From NCBI GenBank assembly GCA_003049465.1, contig PYSS01000061.1, forward strand, positions 165,088 to 229,087: DNA of 64,000 bases. The letters are read 5' to 3'. Made by a program: the position numbers and the translations under genes. Numbering within the stretch: the stretch's first letter is position 1; each line of letters begins with the position of its first letter. The notes beneath the pieces are model-generated. The model worked only from the letters and a program-made list of their open reading frames with translations. It ran no database searches and was not told the DNA's origin. Source of the stretch: Magnaporthiopsis rhizophila (Eukaryota > Ascomycota > Sordariomycetes > Magnaporthales > Magnaporthaceae). Shown here one piece after another: positions 1-10,019 of this stretch.

Positions 1-329
1 TTAGGAGATGGCCTGAAACAACAAAGATGGGGCGAAGGCTGTCAACGACTAATGCGGGATCCGGCGTTCGTGCGGAGAAGGTTGATTTATAGCTATAAAC
101 ATCCAAACTCCCCGTCCTATCTTGGCCTTCCCCTTCTTCTCCCCAGCGAGCCTCAACAAACAACTCTCGAGCGAGCCTTCAGCTTCGACTTCACTTCTCC
201 ACGATCGGCTGGTCCATCATCTTTAATCTACCCTTTTTTAAATAGTCGATTTCTTTTTCTTTTTTTCTCCTTTTTTTCTACCGCTATTTTCCTTTTTGGG
301 CCTTTCCATTTACCCGACCCTCCGCCAAC
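1..329. promoter_or_regulatory. Upstream region of the 330-628 gene
   Basis: No gene is seen. A TATA-like stretch (tttatagctataaac, about 86-100) lies about 230 nt before the ATG at 330. A long pyrimidine-rich tract (about 230-320) runs up to the start codon, as is common in highly expressed fungal promoters and 5' leaders. Confidence 0.4.
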
Positions 330-628
330 ATGCAAATCAAGATCCTCCTCGTCGTCGCCTTCGCCAGCCTCGCCATCGCCGCCCCAGCGCCCCAGAGCGG
401 CAGGAAGACGCAGGCCGAGCGCGTCGAGACCAACAGACAGCTCGGCCTCACCTGCAACGACAGCGGCCGCGGTGACGGCGTCGTCATTTGCGACGACGGC
501 CAGGGCAGCAACTGGTGAGCTCAAGTCCCATGCGAAGCACCACAATGCATCGAAACGCGGCAGGCGCTAACACAGAATCCCCCTGCAGCATCATCAACAA
601 GGCCGGTGGCGGCACCTGCTTGTTCTAA
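330..628 (+). CDS. Small secreted four-cysteine protein (74 aa)
   Basis: Two exons, 330-514 and 589-628, with a 74-nt intron (GTGAGC...CTGCAG, branch GCTAACAC). The spliced frame closes at TAA 626-628 and gives 74 aa; the unspliced frame stops at once after the intron donor. Residues 1 to about 18 form a signal peptide (hydrophobic core ending in Ala-Ile-Ala-Ala). The mature part is short and has four Cys, two in exon 1 and two in the C-terminal tail encoded by exon 2 (SNCIINKAGGGTCLF), so two disulfides are possible. Basic residues near position 24-35 could be a propeptide processing area. I do not recognise the family. Size, secretion signal and even Cys count fit a small secreted or effector-like protein; that role is inference. 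Confidence 0.72.
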
Positions 629-715
629 GTGGCACGAGTGAGAACGGAGGAGGAAAGGCAGCGAGCGCTAGGCGACGAATCTTGTAGTTTCGGCCGAGTT
701 TAATGATACCCTTCG

Positions 716-2500
716 TCAACGCTGTCCTTGCCATGTGGTGATTCCTAGCATGCTGGGGAGGTAGGCCCTCAGTTTCATCTCTCGGTCCTCGTCTTCTTCC
801 GCCTTCCACCTCCATGCACGCTCCTTCAGCATCTGCCTGTACCGGGCGCGCCACGCCTCATCCGGCCCTGTGACTGGCGTGCCACCAGCCGCCTCCACCT
901 GTGGATTGACCCAAGCCAGCAGTTGGTCCGTAAACGCCTCGTCCAGCCCCAGCAAGCTGTGGAGCTTCTTCCCCCACAGCGGCGCCGCCTCCGGATTCTC
1001 GAACTCGTCGACCTCTTTGATCTTGTCCCCGACCTGCACCCCCTTCTTCCTCTTAACCCTCCACCTCGCGTCAAACTCGGCCTCCATCTCGGCCCGCGCC
1101 GGCAGCGCCACCTCGCCCGCGAACACGCGCGCCACGACCTGCGCCTGCGTGTCGAAGAAGGAGAAGGTCGAGTTGTAGTAGGGGACGCCCACAAACGCCA
1201 GCGTCGGGTCGGGGATGTAGAACATGTCCTTGTGCAGGTTGTGGTGCACGACCCCGTCGGCGGCTACCACGACGTCGCGGTCGCGCTTGCGTCGCGCCTC
1301 GGCCGGCGCCAGCAACGGCCGCTGCAGCCGCGGGCCTAGGTACGGGTACGACGTCAGGTAGCCCGTGGCCACGACCACCTGCGCCACATCGCGCAGGACC
1401 CTCCCGTCCGTCAGGTGCACGGCGCCGCCGGGGATCGGGTCCTGCTCGCCCAGCTGCTCGCCGTTATCGCCACTACCGCCCTCAGGCTCAGGGAGCGGCG
1501 GCAGCTCGAACCGGCTGATGCCCGGCACGCGCTCAACGTTGCCGAGGTCGGTGGGCAGCATAGCGGCGGGGATGTCGAACAGCCCTCCGCGCGAGGATTG
1601 GTACACCTTTGCGGCGACGGCGGCCGCTTCCTTGACAATGTCGAGCGACGACACGGCCGCGCCGACCAGCAGCACAGTCCTGCCCGCGAACCCGGCCCGC
1701 CCTGCACCCCGGTAGCTCTTGGAGTGGCCGACGCGGCCGGGGAAGCGCGCCTTCCACGCCGCCGGGCCCGGAACGTCGGGCACTCGCGGCACTTGGTAGT
1801 GGCCCGAGGCGCAGACGACAGCGTCGAACGCCCACTCCCGTTCTTCGAACTCGAAGCCGGCCGTTGCCTTTGCCGCCTCACCCCGACGCAGCGTTCTGGT
1901 GCGGACTGTCCACTTCCCCGCGCCGCCACCGCCGGGCGTCTTGCCGACGTGCACGACGGCCGTGTCGAACGATATGCACGGCCGGATGCCGGCCGTGTCG
2001 ACGATGGAGCGAATGTAACGCTCAACGTCGTCGTGCGTGACGAACTCGCCGGTCCCGGCCGGCCAGGGCGTGACGGTGCTCCGCATCAGCGTCGTCGGCA
2101 CGTTGTTCTTCAGCCCGGCGTAGCATGGACCCGGCGGCGCGTGCGCGACCTCCGCCTCTTCTGATAACCGCGATGGCCGCTGCTGCTGGTTCGAGAAGGG
2201 CGCCTCCGGCCTCTCGTTGGGGTACGGCGGGTCGGGCGGCACGCGCGGGTCGAAGCGCCAGACGCCGCCCACGTCCGAGGACCGCTCGAAGACGCGCACG
2301 GCGAAGCCGTAACGTGACAGGTGCGCCGCCGTCACCACGCCGCTATAGCCCGCGCCGATGACTGCGACATCTTGCACGTCATGGCGCCGGGGGCGTGTTG
2401 ACTGTTCGTCTGTTTTGATGGTGTTCTCATCTTCTGACGTGTGTTTATCGTCTCTTACCGTTTCATCACCCTCTTTCGTTTTACTGAAGCAGTTGCCCAT
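716..2500 (-). CDS. Flavin-containing monooxygenase (FMO-like)
   Basis: Single exon, 594 aa. FMOs use FAD, NADPH and O2 to oxygenate soft nucleophiles (N or S) or carbonyls. Visible motifs in order: the FAD Rossmann motif GAGYSG at residues 49-54, the GG of SDVGGVW, the FMO signature FPGRVGHSKSYRG (FxGxxxHxxxY) from residue 253, the second nucleotide-binding motif LLVGAAVSS near 278-285, and VVATGY further on. The second motif lacks the usual last Gly, a variant worth noting for NADPH binding. The protein begins MGNCFSK, a classic N-myristoylation context (Gly2, Ser6) with Cys4 for palmitoylation, followed by about 35 charged residues before the Rossmann fold. That suggests a membrane-anchored enzyme, unusual for soluble FMOs. 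Length is normal for fungal FMOs. The substrate cannot be told. Confidence 0.85.
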   Translation of the reverse strand: MGNCFSKTKEGDETVRDDKHTSEDENTIKTDEQSTRPRRHDVQDVAVIGAGYSGVVTAAHLSRYGFAVRVFERSSDVGGVWRFDPRVPPDPPYPNERPEAPFSNQQQRPSRLSEEAEVAHAPPGPCYAGLKNNVPTTLMRSTVTPWPAGTGEFVTHDDVERYIRSIVDTAGIRPCISFDTAVVHVGKTPGGGGAGKWTVRTRTLRRGEAAKATAGFEFEEREWAFDAVVCASGHYQVPRVPDVPGPAAWKARFPGRVGHSKSYRGAGRAGFAGRTVLLVGAAVSSLDIVKEAAAVAAKVYQSSRGGLFDIPAAMLPTDLGNVERVPGISRFELPPLPEPEGGSGDNGEQLGEQDPIPGGAVHLTDGRVLRDVAQVVVATGYLTSYPYLGPRLQRPLLAPAEARRKRDRDVVVAADGVVHHNLHKDMFYIPDPTLAFVGVPYYNSTFSFFDTQAQVVARVFAGEVALPARAEMEAEFDARWRVKRKKGVQVGDKIKEVDEFENPEAAPLWGKKLHSLLGLDEAFTDQLLAWVNPQVEAAGGTPVTGPDEAWRARYRQMLKERAWRWKAEEDEDREMKLRAYLPSMLGITTWQGQR

Positions 2501-3237
2501 GATTATCTATGCTCCATGAGATAAAAACTGCCAGCAAAGAACAGACGCGTGGGGGGTTATGGCAGGAGCAGTCACCTAACTTAAAACACACCATAACGTC
2601 TCCATGTGTCACCCTCACTGAATTTGCTTTGCCTCGGGAAAGTGTCTTTTATCCTATCTGTAACACCTGGAGGATCGCTAATCCCACCAGGGTCCGGGTC
2701 GCACTCGCGCCCGGAACCAACCGCCATCACGGCGGTGAAAGAAGAAGGTGGTGGCGGAGAAGAACAAGGGATCCTGTTAACCCCAGGCGATATTGGATGG
2801 CAGCCAATTTGGAGACGCGATGACGCCACCGTCCAACGCCATGGCCGTGCCGAGTCATTGGGGGACGGGTCGCTAACGCCGGGGGCAGCTCCAGCGGGGT
2901 GAACTCGGCGTTAGACCGCTGAGCGCGATAACACTAGGCGGCACGTGGACGAAGGATCCGTCTTCAAGACAGCGCGGGGCAAGGGGCTTGGATCTTGTCA
3001 AATCATAATGGATCGTGAGTTCAGAATGCCCTCCCTATGTGGTCGCCAAACGGCGTCATTCCAAGGAAACTGCCATTATCATTCTCATCTTGTTCTAGAC
3101 CTAGCTTGCGCAGCCACCCCTATTCTGTCTCGCAGCAAGTCCCATCCTGGTGTCCAAGCCTATCACGTATACTAAATACCATGAATTTACACCACACGGC
3201 CCCTCCCACAGACCGGCCCTAACAGCCAAACCGCAAA
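2501..3237. other. Intergenic, no gene recognised
   Basis: This lies between the 5' end of the FMO gene and the 3' end of the MFS gene. Short frames on both strands show no recognisable protein and no consistent exon structure. It must contain the FMO promoter. Confidence 0.5.
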
Positions 3238-4848
3238 CTACGCATCCGTCCCCTGCGCCTCCTGCGCCCTTGCTCTCGCCTTGGCAGCCCGCTCCTTATG
3301 GTGTAGGTGGCGGATGGTCAGTGCCGTAGCTACGAGGCCCGCCGCAACAAACACCATGGTTGTGAAGCCCTTTCGGTACCGCGGCTGGTCCGTCTGCTGC
3401 CAGATGAGCAGGGGCAGCCAGGCTTGGAACACGTACGCCATCTCGTTCATGGCGGCGATGACGAGCGCGCGCTCCTCGTTGTCGTCGCTGCAGATCTCGT
3501 GCGCCCACGACATGGCGAGGCCCGAGACACCGCTGGAGATGCTGGCGAACAGGTAGCAGAACCACTTCCAGCCGTTGGGCACGTCCCAGGCCGCCAGCGA
3601 CGCATAGACGACGACGTCGAAGCAGCCCGCAAAGACCATGGCCGGCCACCGGGCGCCCCGGAACAGCGAGTCCGACGTCCAGGCGTACGCGAGCGTGAAC
3701 GCGACGGCCAGGGCCGACGCAATGGTCGGGAACGAGTTCACGGCTGCGATGCTATGGCCCTCGGACTTGAGCCACAGAGCAAATACAGGCTGGCCGCCGA
3801 AGCCGACGCCGTTGTTGAACAGGATGTAGAGCAGCGGGAGCAGATAAATGTGCCACGACGAGAATATCTTGCGGAACTTGGCCCTGGTATAAGGGGCCCG
3901 CTCGGCGCGGCCCTCGAGTGCCATGCGTCTTTTTGCAATGGCGATCTCGTCGGCCGTCAGCCACCAGGCCGCCGTCACCTCAGGCACGTCCGGGAAGAAG
4001 AAGTAGCCGGCGATGGCGATGGGGAGCGACACGATGGTGTTGATGATGAAGAGCCACTGCCAGCCGTGGAAGTCCGTCAGGCCGTTGAGGTTGTAGGCGC
4101 CCGCCATGAGGTAGCCCGAGAACATCATGCCGATGTTGCCGCTGGCGTGGAAGATGCAGCTGCGCTTGGCCAGTTCGTCCTTGCGGTACCAGGACCCGAT
4201 CACGTACTGCATTCCCGGGTAGAAGGCGCTCTCGGCCAACCCGATGAAGAAGCGCAGCACGTAGATCTGGGTTGCGCTGGTGCACTTTGCCAGCAGAATC
4301 GCCAAGACCGACCAGACGACCTCGCAGGTGGGGATCCACACCGAGGGCCTGATGCGTGTCAAGAGCATGTTGCTGGCGGGTGAACAAGTTAGTGGCTTGC
4401 TTGCTCCGCAAGAGGCTGGGGGTAAACCATCATACCTGGGAATCTCCCCAAGGACGTAGCCCACAGTCCACGCAGTAACCATGTAGTTGAGCTCGTTCCC
4501 GTACAGGCCCAGATCCTCCTTCATCCCCGACACGAAGGCGCTCTGGATGTTGACCTGGTCCAGGTTTTTGATGAAATATCCAAGACTCGCCATCGTCAGG
4601 ATCACAGCGTCGAGCTTGAACAGAAACCGACGCTCCTCTGGCGGCTTGTCCAGTGTGTCCCAGACCGTGGAGCGCCACGTCCGCTTTGGCCGGGCTTGGA
4701 CGACGCCATGGACGGACGAGGCGGCGGAGCTGGACGAAGACACAGCAGGGCCTTTGGTGCCGACACCTACGTCTTTGCTGGCACCTGCTGCTGCTGCTGC
4801 TAGACTTTCGATTGCCGGGAGATGGGTGGCCTTATGCTCCGAAGACAT
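3238..4848 (-). CDS. MFS transporter, anion:cation symporter (allantoate/pantothenate-type)
   Basis: The open frame is 536 codons, but it hides an in-frame 63-nt intron at 4373-4435 (donor GTATGA, branch CACTAAC, acceptor CGCCAG). Removing it joins GEIP to SNMLL and gives a 515-aa protein, the expected length. The spliced junction restores the conserved second/third membrane helix area (GYVLGEIPSNMLL). About 12 hydrophobic segments follow a roughly 65-residue Ser/Ala-rich cytosolic N-terminus. The pattern LDQVNIQSAFVSGM, FYPGMQYVIGSWY and a C-terminal basic tail match the DAL5/Liz1/Fen2 branch of the anion:cation symporters (vitamins, allantoate, sulfonates or other organic anions). It is transcribed away from the TauD-like dioxygenase at 6078, which favours an organosulfonate or carboxylate substrate. 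That is inference. Confidence 0.88.
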   Translation of the reverse strand: MSSEHKATHLPAIESLAAAAAGASKDVGVGTKGPAVSSSSSAASSVHGVVQARPKRTWRSTVWDTLDKPPEERRFLFKLDAVILTMASLGYFIKNLDQVNIQSAFVSGMKEDLGLYGNELNYMVTAWTVGYVLGEIPRYDGLPPASCGASKPLTCSPASNMLLTRIRPSVWIPTCEVVWSVLAILLAKCTSATQIYVLRFFIGLAESAFYPGMQYVIGSWYRKDELAKRSCIFHASGNIGMMFSGYLMAGAYNLNGLTDFHGWQWLFIINTIVSLPIAIAGYFFFPDVPEVTAAWWLTADEIAIAKRRMALEGRAERAPYTRAKFRKIFSSWHIYLLPLLYILFNNGVGFGGQPVFALWLKSEGHSIAAVNSFPTIASALAVAFTLAYAWTSDSLFRGARWPAMVFAGCFDVVVYASLAAWDVPNGWKWFCYLFASISSGVSGLAMSWAHEICSDDNEERALVIAAMNEMAYVFQAWLPLLIWQQTDQPRYRKGFTTMVFVAAGLVATALTIRHLHHKERAAKARARAQEAQGTDA

Positions 4849-6077
4849 TTTCTTGGTGGAGTTGGCGTCTCAGCAGCGCTTGCTTGGTGCTTTTCTGTCA
4901 CCTCCGTTGGGACGGAGAATAACAATACGACAGAGGTCCGGATCCGGGCTCGAATCTCGAGACAGTTTGCATAGGCTCAAGATCTCTCTGATAGACACGA
5001 CGATGTGACGGCTAGAATTGATGACGAGGGGAGTCTATGTAAGTCTGAGCCCCTTTTCCCAGCACATATTTCCCCTGTTCTTTCCATCAAATACCAACTG
5101 CCACCTACCTGACTGGGTGAAACAGCCATGGTCTCCTGAGCCGTTCCGAGAGAAGGAGAAAAGAAACCAATATCTGGCGTGCTTGGTCCAAGGATGGCGT
5201 CTAGGTCAGGGTCCCACGCTGCTCCGCCGGCCTTATCATCCGGGCTCCACCGAAGAGCTGAAATCGACGAGAATAACAAGGCTGGCCAGCATGGGTCTTC
5301 CTCTCGGAGATAGGATCGTCCTCGGGCATGAGAAGCAGGCGGGGAGTGGGCTCATGGGACTGCAGCCATTGCTGACCTGGGGCATTGAGGACGCGAAGGG
5401 CTGCCTGACATCGGTAGTTGTAAATGTGGCAGCCAGATAATGGAGCAACAGACACTGCTGGAGCAGACTTTTGATAGCGTCACATACCGACCCCCACGCA
5501 TCTAAAGGGATGCGTGGGTGGCCCATGCGAGGCGTCGGGATCAAAGTGTGGTGCCGGGCATGGTCACGAAATAAATGCGGGGAACGACGCGATCTCGCTT
5601 TATTGGACGCGGTGCGGGGTGCAGCCTGACGTGCTCCGAGAAAACCTCCCGGTAAGGTCGCATGGCTCCATTGTTTACTAATGCAGGTTAGATATCGAGG
5701 AGGCGATCACCAGTAACGGCCTCGGAGAGCTGCCCGCCTAGAGCGGGGAGAGCAAGGCGTCATCTCGGGACCACTCCTCATCATGGAACGGCGCCGTCTC
5801 GGTGCGACGCTCTCAGGACAGCCACCGGCATCATGCTGGGATGATTGGGGTAACCAGTGTGCCTTGGGGACCCCATATCGCCTTAACTACAGCATCATTT
5901 AAGTCTTGGCCCCGGCACGGATAACGAACAAACACGCGGAGCAGCATCGGGTTTCAAACAGGAGCGTCTCGATTCTGGACGGATACCCACGACGTCCCTT
6001 GAATTACACCAACACAACTGATCCAGGGCACCTGACTATCCAACACACCCATCTCAGCCGCCTGCCAACATATCACA
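4849..6077. promoter_or_regulatory. Shared divergent promoter region (MFS / TauD)
   Basis: About 1.2 kb lie between two outward-facing start codons. No convincing gene is present; the overlapping short frames have no recognisable product. A perfect 10-bp inverted repeat with a 6-nt spacer sits at 5493-5518 and is a candidate binding site. Confidence 0.5.
5493..5518. promoter_or_regulatory. Perfect 10-bp inverted repeat, possible operator or hairpin
   Basis: CCCACGCATC, a 6-nt spacer (TAAAGG), then GATGCGTGGG. It lies 645 bp upstream of the MFS ATG and 560 bp upstream of the TauD ATG. Perfect symmetry fits a dimeric transcription factor site. Function is not shown by the sequence. Confidence 0.4.
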
Positions 6078-7364
6078 ATGTCTCCCGCTGCAGTCGAGTA
6101 TGTGCCTGTGGACCCGGTCATCCCCAAGAGCAACACCAAAACTCCCTTCAAGCCAAAGCAGGACCTGCCACTCCCCGAGGGCGCACGAAAGCGCCTCGAG
6201 AAGGCCGGCATCGACCTGTCCAATGGCTACCCGCACTGGCCGGCCACGCCTATATACGTGCAAGACGTCCAAAACCTCCGCAGCAAGGAGCGTGAGCACG
6301 TCGAGCCGGGCCTGCGCGCCGACAAGGAGAAGAAGGCGCTCCTGGGGGCCGCCACCAAGGTGACGGACCTGACGGCATACATCGGCACCGAGATAGAGGG
6401 CCTGCAGCTCAAGGACCTGACGCCGCAGCAGCGCGACGAGCTGGCGCTGCTGGTGGCCGAGCGCAGCGTCGTCTTCTTCCGCGACCAGGACCTCAGCCCG
6501 CAGGACCAGCTCGAGCTGGGCCGCCACTTTGGCGAGATCGAAGTGCACGCCCAGGTGCCGCACGTGCCCGGCCTGCCCGGTGTCAACACCATGTGGCCCG
6601 ACCTGCAGGCAGCCACCAACCCGGGTCCCACCAGCTTCCGACGGCCGGGCGGCGCGTCGCGCTGGCACACGGACCTGGTGCACGAGCTGCACCCGGCCGG
6701 CGTCACGCACCTGCACAACGACACCATCCCCCCCGTCGGCGGCGACACGCTGTGGGCGAGCGGGTACGCGGCCTACGAGAAGCTGTCGCCGGCCTTCCGG
6801 AAGCTCATCGACCCGCTCCAGGCCGTCTACCGGTCCGCGCACACGTACCTGGACCGCGACGACCCCACGTCGGGCCCCAAGCACGTCGAGCAAGTGCACC
6901 CCATCGTGCGCGTGCACCCAGCGACGGGCTGGAAGGCGCTGTGGGTGAACAGGGCCATGACGGACCGCCTCGTCGGCTTCGACAGGCCCGAGAGCGACGC
7001 GATCCTCAACCACCTGTACCACGTCTACGAGAGCAACGTCGACATCCAACTACGCTTCAAGTGGACGCCCAGGACGTCGGCCATCTGGGACAACCGCATC
7101 ACCATGCACAACGCCAGCTGGGACTACGCGTGAGTACATATCCGCCTACCTAGGTATCTAGTAACCCCTGAAAGTCGATAAAAGCTAACTCGCAATCACA
7201 GCGGTCGCCACCCGCGCCATGGCACGCGCGTCACCACCCTCGCCGAGAAGCCCTTCAACGACCCCAAGGCACCCACTCGTCGGGAGGCTCTGGGTCTACT
7301 GTTCGACGACGAGATTGACGGACCGGCTGGTGTGACTGCGGGAGTTGCAAATGTCAAGGTTTGA
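6078..7364 (+). CDS. TauD/TfdA-family 2-oxoglutarate-dependent dioxygenase
   Basis: Two exons, 6078-7129 and 7202-7364, with a 72-nt intron (GTGAGT...TCACAG, branch GCTAACT). The spliced product is 404 aa. The enzyme class uses Fe(II), 2-oxoglutarate and O2 to hydroxylate sulfonates such as taurine, releasing sulfite, or phenoxyacids. The metal triad is visible: RWHTDLVHE supplies His197 and Asp199, and the distal His is in PRHGTR (about residue 357), encoded by exon 2, with the 2-oxoglutarate-binding Arg just after it. The active site is therefore completed only by splicing. The motif MHNASWDYAGRHP is typical of fungal sulfonate dioxygenases (yeast JLP1 group). The start is supported by a purine at -3 and by the N-terminal extension usual in fungal members. 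The divergent MFS gene may import its substrate. Confidence 0.92.
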
Positions 7365-7487
7365 CGATCTATATCGTTGGGCAGTTTAATAACGAGATAA
7401 TTTTTGTTCCTCCCCAGACATGCTCTTTGATATGACCCCTCGGGTCCTCCGAATGAAGACGGCGCAATACCTGTTGACTAGTAACGC

Positions 7488-7518
<31 letters not shown>

Positions 7519-7963
7519 GCGTTTACAACTTTCATGGCTTGTCCCAGCTCCTGCCACGAGAATTCCGGGCCCGGCCCCGCGCCGCGCTTTCGTATTTGTC
7601 AAGGCGTTGAGGCCAGCCACTAGTCGCCTTCATTACGCGGCTCCTCGTCGGGCCCAGAAAACGTCAGCGCTAGGTCCAGATCGAGAAATTCCTCCATGAA
7701 TCCATGTCGCAACGCGCCCAAAACAGATGATGCAAGCTCCAGTTTAAGTTACATCTCCATCGGCTAGCCCAGGCCAACTTCAATCCATCGATCCTAACAG
7801 TGGACCTTGGTAGGGCCACCATCGGGGCGGTTCGAGTATAAAACGGCCCCCGAGAACATCCACCTCCAACCTTCAAGCGTGTCTCGAGCCTCACTGCAGC
7901 CGACCGAGACATCAAAGACTCAGAAACACACCCCACTTCCCACTTGGCGAGCAAGTCCACAAG
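7365..7963. other. Intergenic with poly-T tract and spherulin promoter
   Basis: No gene is seen. A T run of about 24 lies near 7495-7518. A TATA box for the next gene is at 7837-7843. Confidence 0.5.
7837..7843 (+). promoter_or_regulatory. TATA box of the GH135-like gene
   Basis: TATAAAA lies 127 nt before the ATG at 7964, in a GC-rich surround. The spacing is plausible for a fungal core promoter. Confidence 0.5.
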
Positions 7964-8779
7964 ATGAGATCCTTCCTGACGCTCTCCCTCCTGCCCCTAG
8001 CCGTCTCGGCGACCAACATCCTGCTCCCGCTGTACGTCTACCCCAGCGCGGCGTGGAACGACAACGCCTCGAACTGGCAGTCCCTCCTGTCCACGATCCG
8101 CAGCCACCGGGACGTCTCGTTCGACGTGATCATTAACCCGGACTCCGGGCCCGGCGGTTCCGGCCCCGGCCAGGGCCGCGACGACGTCAACTACGTGTCG
8201 GGCGCCACGCTCCTCAAGGCCGAGCCCAACGTCCGCACCCTCGGCTACGTCCACACCGACTACGGCCGCCTGGCCGCCGACGCCGTCGTGCGCAACGTCT
8301 CGGCCTGGGCCGCCTGGCCCGCTGCGGCCGCGCCGCGCGGCATCTTTTTTGACGAGACGCCCAACGGCAATCCCTGGAACCCCAACGGTTACGAGCCGAC
8401 CTATATGCGCGGCCTCGCGGAGCGCACGCGCGCCGTCGCCACCGTTGGCGATTTTCTGGTCTTCAACGTCGGCCAAAAGGTCGTCGACGCCAACGTGCCG
8501 ACGTACTTTGACGTCGCCGACCAGGTCATCGTGTTCGAGGAGTCGTGGGCCACGTACCGGGCCGTCAACCCGGTTGCCAACAATCTCCCGCAGGGCCGCG
8601 CGGCGGACAGCGCCGCCATCATCGTGCACACCTTCACCGGGGACCTGGCGGCGCTGGGTGCGGAGCTGGACAGGATTGGCGACGCCGACGTCGGTGGGGT
8701 GTGGTTCACCACCACCGACTACCACCAGTACACCGCTCCGCCTGCCAATGCGGAGAACCAGGCAAGGCTTTTGTCGTGA
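7964..8779 (+). CDS. Secreted spherulin-4-like protein (GH135 family type)
   Basis: Single exon, 271 aa. Residues 1-16 form a signal peptide ending in VSA. The remainder is one domain of the spherulation-specific family 4 (TIM-barrel fold). The best-studied relative is Sph3 of Aspergillus fumigatus, an endo-galactosaminidase acting on cell-wall galactosaminogalactan. Visible marks: LLPLYVYPSAAW at the start of the barrel, VIINPDSGPG, LGYVHTDYG, the acidic pair GIFFDE (Asp130-Glu131) and VFEESW (Glu192-Glu193). From memory, acidic residues at these three barrel positions are important in Sph3. Length is normal and nothing is missing. It probably works in the cell wall or outside the cell. Relatives without demonstrated hydrolysis exist, so activity is inferred. 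Confidence 0.88.
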   Translation: MRSFLTLSLLPLAVSATNILLPLYVYPSAAWNDNASNWQSLLSTIRSHRDVSFDVIINPDSGPGGSGPGQGRDDVNYVSGATLLKAEPNVRTLGYVHTDYGRLAADAVVRNVSAWAAWPAAAAPRGIFFDETPNGNPWNPNGYEPTYMRGLAERTRAVATVGDFLVFNVGQKVVDANVPTYFDVADQVIVFEESWATYRAVNPVANNLPQGRAADSAAIIVHTFTGDLAALGAELDRIGDADVGGVWFTTTDYHQYTAPPANAENQARLLS

Positions 8780-10019
8780 GGGGGACTACTGTACGGGTGT
8801 CTGAAAAAAAAAAAAAAAAAGTGACATTGTTGATGACTTTTTCGGACGCGGATAGGTATATCTTACCAATAAAGCACTCTGTTAGCCATGGCATCATCCC
8901 TTCCCTTGGAGAGGATCTTTTCTGTTTGGAGGCAAATGGTGCTCGTTCGTGGCCGTCGACGTCACAACATTTAATCAAGATCGAACCGGCAGCCCCTGCA
9001 CCCGAGCGGCTGATGATACCTTGGCAATCTGCTCAATACTAGTGGTAATGATGAAGAAACGTTTTGTAGGCACCCCCGAACATTTCCCCTGCGCATCATT
9101 ATAAACGATGCCTTACAAAGCTCAACGTTTGAATAAGACGCATGTGGGCGTAGGTGGTGGCCAGATTTTGATCGCATCGTGAGCGCCCTGTTGGATCTTT
9201 GCAAGCATGACAAACCAAGCTGTCGATCGCCGCTCCAGATAAATTTCACGCCTGGATTGCAATCACCGCCAAGGTATCGACGTCTTGGAACGAACCCCGC
9301 CCACTTGCGTTGTTCGTCTGCATTATTGCGGTTTTTGCATGTCCTTTTTTTAGCATGCAAAAAGGTCCTTTTCTTTGTCCTTTTCTCAGGAAACATGGAC
9401 CCAAGCAGCCATTCCCACCAACGTCATAGCACCCCATCGCGTAGGATACCGAAGATCGACGGGAAGCGGAGCCGGAGGGCAGTGCAGTGGCCGGATTCGG
9501 TACTTGGCAGCGGCTTGGGCCGCCTTTTCTTTCCCTTTTTTTAAACGGCTTCCAGATCCAGTTTCTATTTCGACCGCGTTTCTCTATGCGCTTTTCTCGG
9601 CATGGCCGCAGACCCCGGTGCTTTCGCCGTTTACAACCACATCCATGGTACCGATGACTCGTGCCGCCTTGACAAGGTCGCAGGGCCCGCGGGTGGCTGC
9701 CATTGATGCCACCTACCTAGACTCGGGTGCCCCATTTTTGGCAATCGATTCGAGAATCCATGCATATCACGTCCGCCACGGCCTGGAAATAGAAGTACCT
9801 TTCTACATCCCTGCGCAGCGCGATCTCCAAGGACGACTATGGGAGCATAAATGCGGTCGCTCTCCGCCCTCGACCAGACTTTCTACTTCCCCCATCTCCA
9901 TCATCACCCACCCAACCAACCAGCCTCTCTCCCTTATCTCTCTTCCGATTTCATCATTGGCTTCCTTCATCCAACCCATCATCCCCGAGCCATACACACC
10001 GACCAACCACCTAGCAAAA
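8780..10019. other. Intergenic, no gene recognised
   Basis: This contains an A tract of about 18 (near 8804-8820) just after the GH135-like stop, and a CT-rich stretch (about 9870-9960) leading into the next start codon. The long open frame that runs through 9375-10019 is in phase with the next gene, but it has no domain and no conserved feature before the signal peptide at 10020. Confidence 0.5.

Noticed and set aside
3307..4383. 358-codon open frame antisense to the MFS gene.
   Set aside because: Shadow frame rich in Arg and Gly; the minus strand holds the real transporter.
6054..7049. 331-codon open frame antisense to the TauD gene.
   Set aside because: A shadow of the GC-rich codons of the dioxygenase; low-complexity Val/Arg/Leu sequence with no motif.
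716..8779. FMO, MFS, TauD and hydrolase genes as a secondary-metabolite gene cluster.
   Set aside because: No backbone enzyme (PKS, NRPS, terpene synthase) or cluster regulator is present.
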